A stretch of 64,000 bases of DNA. It comes from an uncultured Lachnotalea sp. Its GTDB lineage: Bacteria; Bacillota; Clostridia; Lachnospirales; Lachnospiraceae. Where the stretch lies: the NCBI GenBank assembly GCA_947066815.1, contig CAMSZT010000002.1, forward strand, positions 123,332-187,331, given 5' to 3'. The notes beneath the pieces are model-generated. The model was not told where the DNA came from. It made no database searches and saw only the letters and a list, made by a program, of their open reading frames with translations. Both the position numbers and the translations under genes were made by a program. This document shows positions 61,865 through 64,000 of the stretch, one piece after another; position 1 is the stretch's first letter; each line of letters begins with the position of its first letter.

Positions 61865-62269
61865 ATGAGGGAGGCATGGAAATTTAGACTCGATCATGCA
61901 AGACCGGACAAAGGCCTGGTGGAAGCATTTAAGGGACTTCCTGCCGCAAATGTCGACGACTGCATGTCCCGGATGGCGGCGGTTTCCGCCGAGATCCGTC
62001 CGGTCAACCGGGCCCCGCTTCTGGGAACGGCGTTTACGGTCCGGGTCCCGGCCGGGGACAACCTGATGTTCCACAAGGCGATGGATCTGGCTTTGCCGGG
62101 GGATGATTCGGGCGTGGTGGTCCCGGAAAAAACGGCGGAGAAGGTCCTGGCCCTTGCAAAGAGCATTGAGGACACGGAGCAGAAGATCATAGCCGGGGTG
62201 AAGGCCGGCAGCAGCCTGAGAGAGGCGAGGGAGCAATTGGGTTACCACCATTTACAGTCAAAAGAATAA
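61865..62269 (+). pseudogene. RraA/HMG-aldolase-like gene with an internal in-frame deletion
   Basis: A strong GGAGGAGG precedes tandem ATGs (61862, 61865). The N terminus (GLPAANVDDCMSRM, PLLGTAFTVRVPAGDNLMFHKAMDLALPGD) and C terminus (DSGVVVPEKTAEKVLALAKSIEDTEQKI) both belong to the RraA-like family, but they are joined directly. The middle of about 90 residues, which normally holds the GxxxDG loop and the catalytic Arg/Asp, is absent. The frame is intact at 134 aa against about 220 normally, so the product would be made but is presumably inactive. Joint at about 62100-62108. Confidence 0.75.
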
Positions 62270-62283
62270 GGGAGAGAAACAGA

Positions 62284-62700
62284 ATGAAGAGATTAAGTAA
62301 GATCATGAGATCGCCGTGGCCTCCGGAATTGCGATCCTGCATCTGGAGAAAAAGCACAGGATCATTCTGACAAATGGCTTTGAGAGCATGAGCAGATGGC
62401 TGGCAAAAATTTTGGACGGAGTCCTCACGATCGCGCCGATCGGTATTTTCTCGCTGGGCTGCGATACCATGTCCAACTACGAGATCGACGTGATCCGGCC
62501 GATGGCAAAATTTGTGGGCACGGCCTGCGGGGCGGGGCTGCTCCAGCTGCTGTGCGTCTACCCGCTCCTGTATTTCATCATCTGCAGAAAATCTCCCTTT
62601 GGCGTCATGAAGAAGCTTCCGCCCGTATGGGTCACCCCCTTCAGTACCAGAAGTACCAATGCGGTGCTGCCGGTTTCTCTGGATGTCAGCAAAAAACGGT
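62284..62700 (+). pseudogene. Dicarboxylate/amino-acid:cation symporter fragment (DAACS/GltP-like)
   Basis: Starts with a translatable MKRLSKI after GGGAGAG, then changes frame to IAILHLEKKHRII, followed by FESMSRWLAKILDGVLTIAPIG, DVIRPMAKFVGTA and VTPFSTRSTNAVLPVSLDVS. These match the middle of GltP-type symporters. At about 62695 the sequence switches into an aminotransferase. Both the N-terminal half and the C-terminal substrate-binding half are lost. Confidence 0.72.
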
Positions 62701-63165
62701 TTTTCCAAAAGCGCGGCTATGACAGGCTGGAGGATCGGATATCTGGCAGCCTCACAGGAGATCGCCAGAGTGGCCGGAAAGCTTTTCCAGCACACCATAA
62801 GCTGTGTCAGCGGTTTTATCCAGAAGGCGGCCGTAAAGGTATTTGAATGCGGGGATGAGATCGAACAGATGCGCAGGCAGTACGAGCACAGGCGGGATCT
62901 GTTTGTAAAAAGATTAAATGAGATCCCGGGAGTAAAGTGCAGGCTGCCGGAAGGGGCCTTCTATGCCTGGACGGATTTTGACATCCCCGGCATGGACTCG
63001 GTACAGGTCTGTGACTTTATACTGGAAAAAGCCAGGGTCGTGGGGGTACCGGGGATTTCTTACGGGGAAACTGCCGGAGGGCGGATGCGGTTTTCCTTTG
63101 CGGCCTCCGACGGACAGTTAAAGGCGGCGCTCCGGAATATCGGGGAAGCGATGAGATCACGGTAA
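62693..63165 (+). pseudogene. Class I aminotransferase, C-terminal fragment fused behind symporter debris
   Basis: The frame FSKSAAMTGWRIGYLAAS includes the PLP-binding lysine and continues normally through CVSGFIQKAAVKVFE, GAFYAWTDFDIPG and RMRFSFAAS to a stop at 63165. The N-terminal 230 residues are missing. An in-frame ATG at 62659 lies in symporter sequence. Without the large-domain N terminus it cannot be active. Confidence 0.75.
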
Positions 63166-63215
63166 AGACTATCACCGGAAAGGGTTATCAAAGGTTTATC
63201 AGAAGCGGATCTTCG

Positions 63216-63262
63216 GAAAAAACAGCGGCCGGCAGGGATTCTCTGCCTTGCCGCTGTGTTTT
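63216..63262 (-). terminator. Terminator of the DUF305 gene
   Basis: Stem ACAGCGGC (63222-63229) with GCCGCTGT (63250-63257), extended by GGCAG/CTGCC. Read on the minus strand it is followed by TTTTTT. It lies 40 bp beyond the DUF305 stop. Confidence 0.7.
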
Positions 63263-63301
63263 GGATTTATATTTTCGTTTAACGGCGCAGGGCGCATGTA
63301 T

Positions 63302-63883
63302 TCACGCCTGCATACTGTACCCGATCCGCCGCAGCAGTCCCTGCATCTGGCGCACTCCCCGCCTCTGGGAGGCTATGATGGATTCCAGGATGGGCGTCAG
63401 CCCGTCGCAGCTCTCATAGTGGAGGGCGTTTTCCGCCATGGAGACGGCGCCCAGGTGGTGGGGGATCATCTCAAACATGAAGTTGGCGTCAATGGAATCT
63501 GTCTGTTTGGCAAATTCCATGTCGGTGAACATGATCTCCATGATCTGGCAGGTGCGGCGGTCGTAGAGGCAGATGTCCTTTTCGCAGTTTAGGAGGCAGG
63601 AGCAGTCCCCGAGCAGGGCCTCCATCTCGGCGATGCCTTTGGTCTGTTCGTCAATGATCTGTTCGGCGATGGTCTTTAGGGGGCACCAGTCCGTATACTT
63701 TAAAAGATTTTCAGACATCTGGATGGCCGCCTGGTGGTGGGGGATCATCTGGACGATGAAATTGTTGGAGATGCTTTCCGTCAGGTTGGCCGTCGTCATT
63801 TCCCGGACCATCTGATCTAAAATGCAGTAGAAGGTGTTTAGGTATTCTTTCGTGTCGAAGCAAAAGCGTTTACTGTCTGCCAT
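63302..63883 (-). CDS. DUF305-family protein with two MIPHH motifs
   Basis: A 193-aa soluble protein with duplicated ferritin-like halves, each with a MIPHH motif (H49-H50 and H142-H143), as in DUF305 proteins, which are often linked with copper or other metal handling. No signal peptide, so it is predicted cytoplasmic, unlike many secreted DUF305 proteins. A cluster of cysteines between the halves (GDCSCLLNCEKDICLYDRRTC) could add a metal site. Monocistronic. Confidence 0.82.
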   Translation of the reverse strand: MADSKRFCFDTKEYLNTFYCILDQMVREMTTANLTESISNNFIVQMIPHHQAAIQMSENLLKYTDWCPLKTIAEQIIDEQTKGIAEMEALLGDCSCLLNCEKDICLYDRRTCQIMEIMFTDMEFAKQTDSIDANFMFEMIPHHLGAVSMAENALHYESCDGLTPILESIIASQRRGVRQMQGLLRRIGYSMQA

Positions 63884-63937
63884 AAAATGGTCTCCTTATT
63901 TTTGCTCTACATATCCAAGTGCACTCGGAAGAGGAGT

Positions 63938-63973
63938 CCTCTGCTATTCATGGTATGCAGAGGTTTTTTTTTT
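63938..63973 (+). terminator. Rho-independent terminator on the plus strand
   Basis: CCTCTGC (63938-63944) and GCAGAGG (63957-63963) with a 12-nt loop, then ten T residues. No plus-strand gene precedes it in the 800 bp upstream that is intact, so it may close a small RNA or read-through transcript. Confidence 0.6.
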
Positions 63974-64000
63974 CTTCTGCCGCACGAAAAAAAAAACCTC
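63960..64000. repeat. Perfect inverted repeat GAGG-T10 / A10-CCTC at the window end
   Basis: GAGG followed by ten T (63960-63973) and ten A followed by CCTC (63987-64000) form perfect 14-bp arms around 13 bp. The right arm may begin another hairpin past the window edge, giving back-to-back terminators. Confidence 0.6.

Overview
The window looks like chromosomal DNA of a GC-rich anaerobic Firmicute, most likely a Lachnospiraceae/Clostridia relative. The evidence is strong AGGAGG ribosome-binding sites, consensus sigma-A promoters, two-component and Dpp-type cassettes typical of gut clostridia, FtsH, acetate kinase, and DUF4317 and DUF305 genes. No rRNA, tRNA or CRISPR array was seen. Most genes are GC-rich; the 12.3-19.4 kb segment and the spacers at 1.2-2.5 kb and 61.7-61.9 kb are visibly more AT-rich.

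Layout. (1) 1-2.5 kb: the 3' end of a MATE exporter, a RelE/Phd-like toxin-antitoxin pair, a small serine recombinase and a dead IS4/IS701-type transposase remnant. (2) 2.5-11.5 kb: an OmpR-type two-component system followed by a DUF6034-type lipoprotein, two ABC-2-like membrane proteins, an ABC ATPase, a COG1361-like surface protein and a membrane-anchored protein. The two promoter regions share a direct repeat spaced 11 bp. (3) 11.5-19.4 kb: an island made of an XRE-regulator remnant, an IS630 fragment, a 1792-aa P-loop ATPase coupled to a 352-aa protein with a C-terminal HEPN-like RNxxxH motif, then fragments of a prolyl-tRNA deacylase and other genes. The two-gene unit is the best candidate for an undescribed (defence-like) system. 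(4) 19.4-38.5 kb: a large divergent cluster for peptide and amino-acid use. It holds two amidohydrolases, two ornithine-cyclodeaminase-family enzymes, a complete Dpp-like ABC importer, a MalY/PatB-like aminotransferase, two S9 peptidases (one fused to a complete GntR/FCD regulator), an M1-like metallopeptidase and a class V aminotransferase. (5) 38.5-52.3 kb: a P-type ATPase with a repetitive N-terminal tail, an aminotransferase, a GldA-like dehydrogenase, a YjiH-like membrane protein, a 2H phosphoesterase, a YoaP-like GNAT, DUF4317, FtsH and acetate kinase. (6) 52.3-55.8 kb: a response regulator - ABC ATPase - permease - histidine kinase operon. (7) 55.9-61.5 kb: a metallophosphoesterase behind a MerR-type promoter, then a hybrid kinase - REC - CheX - REC signalling operon. 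(8) 61.5-63.2 kb: a chain of decayed genes (LysR, RraA, a dicarboxylate symporter, an aminotransferase), then an intact DUF305 gene.

Three unrelated palindromic repeat families run through the window: about 180-bp elements at 7985, 41727 and 48639 whose arms differ between copies yet stay self-complementary; a short GGAAACG...CGTTTCC palindrome at 8914 and 55811, with half copies; and a nested palindrome at 42024. Together with the transposase fragments and internal gene deletions, they show a chromosome with active small-repeat and deletion dynamics around otherwise conserved operons.
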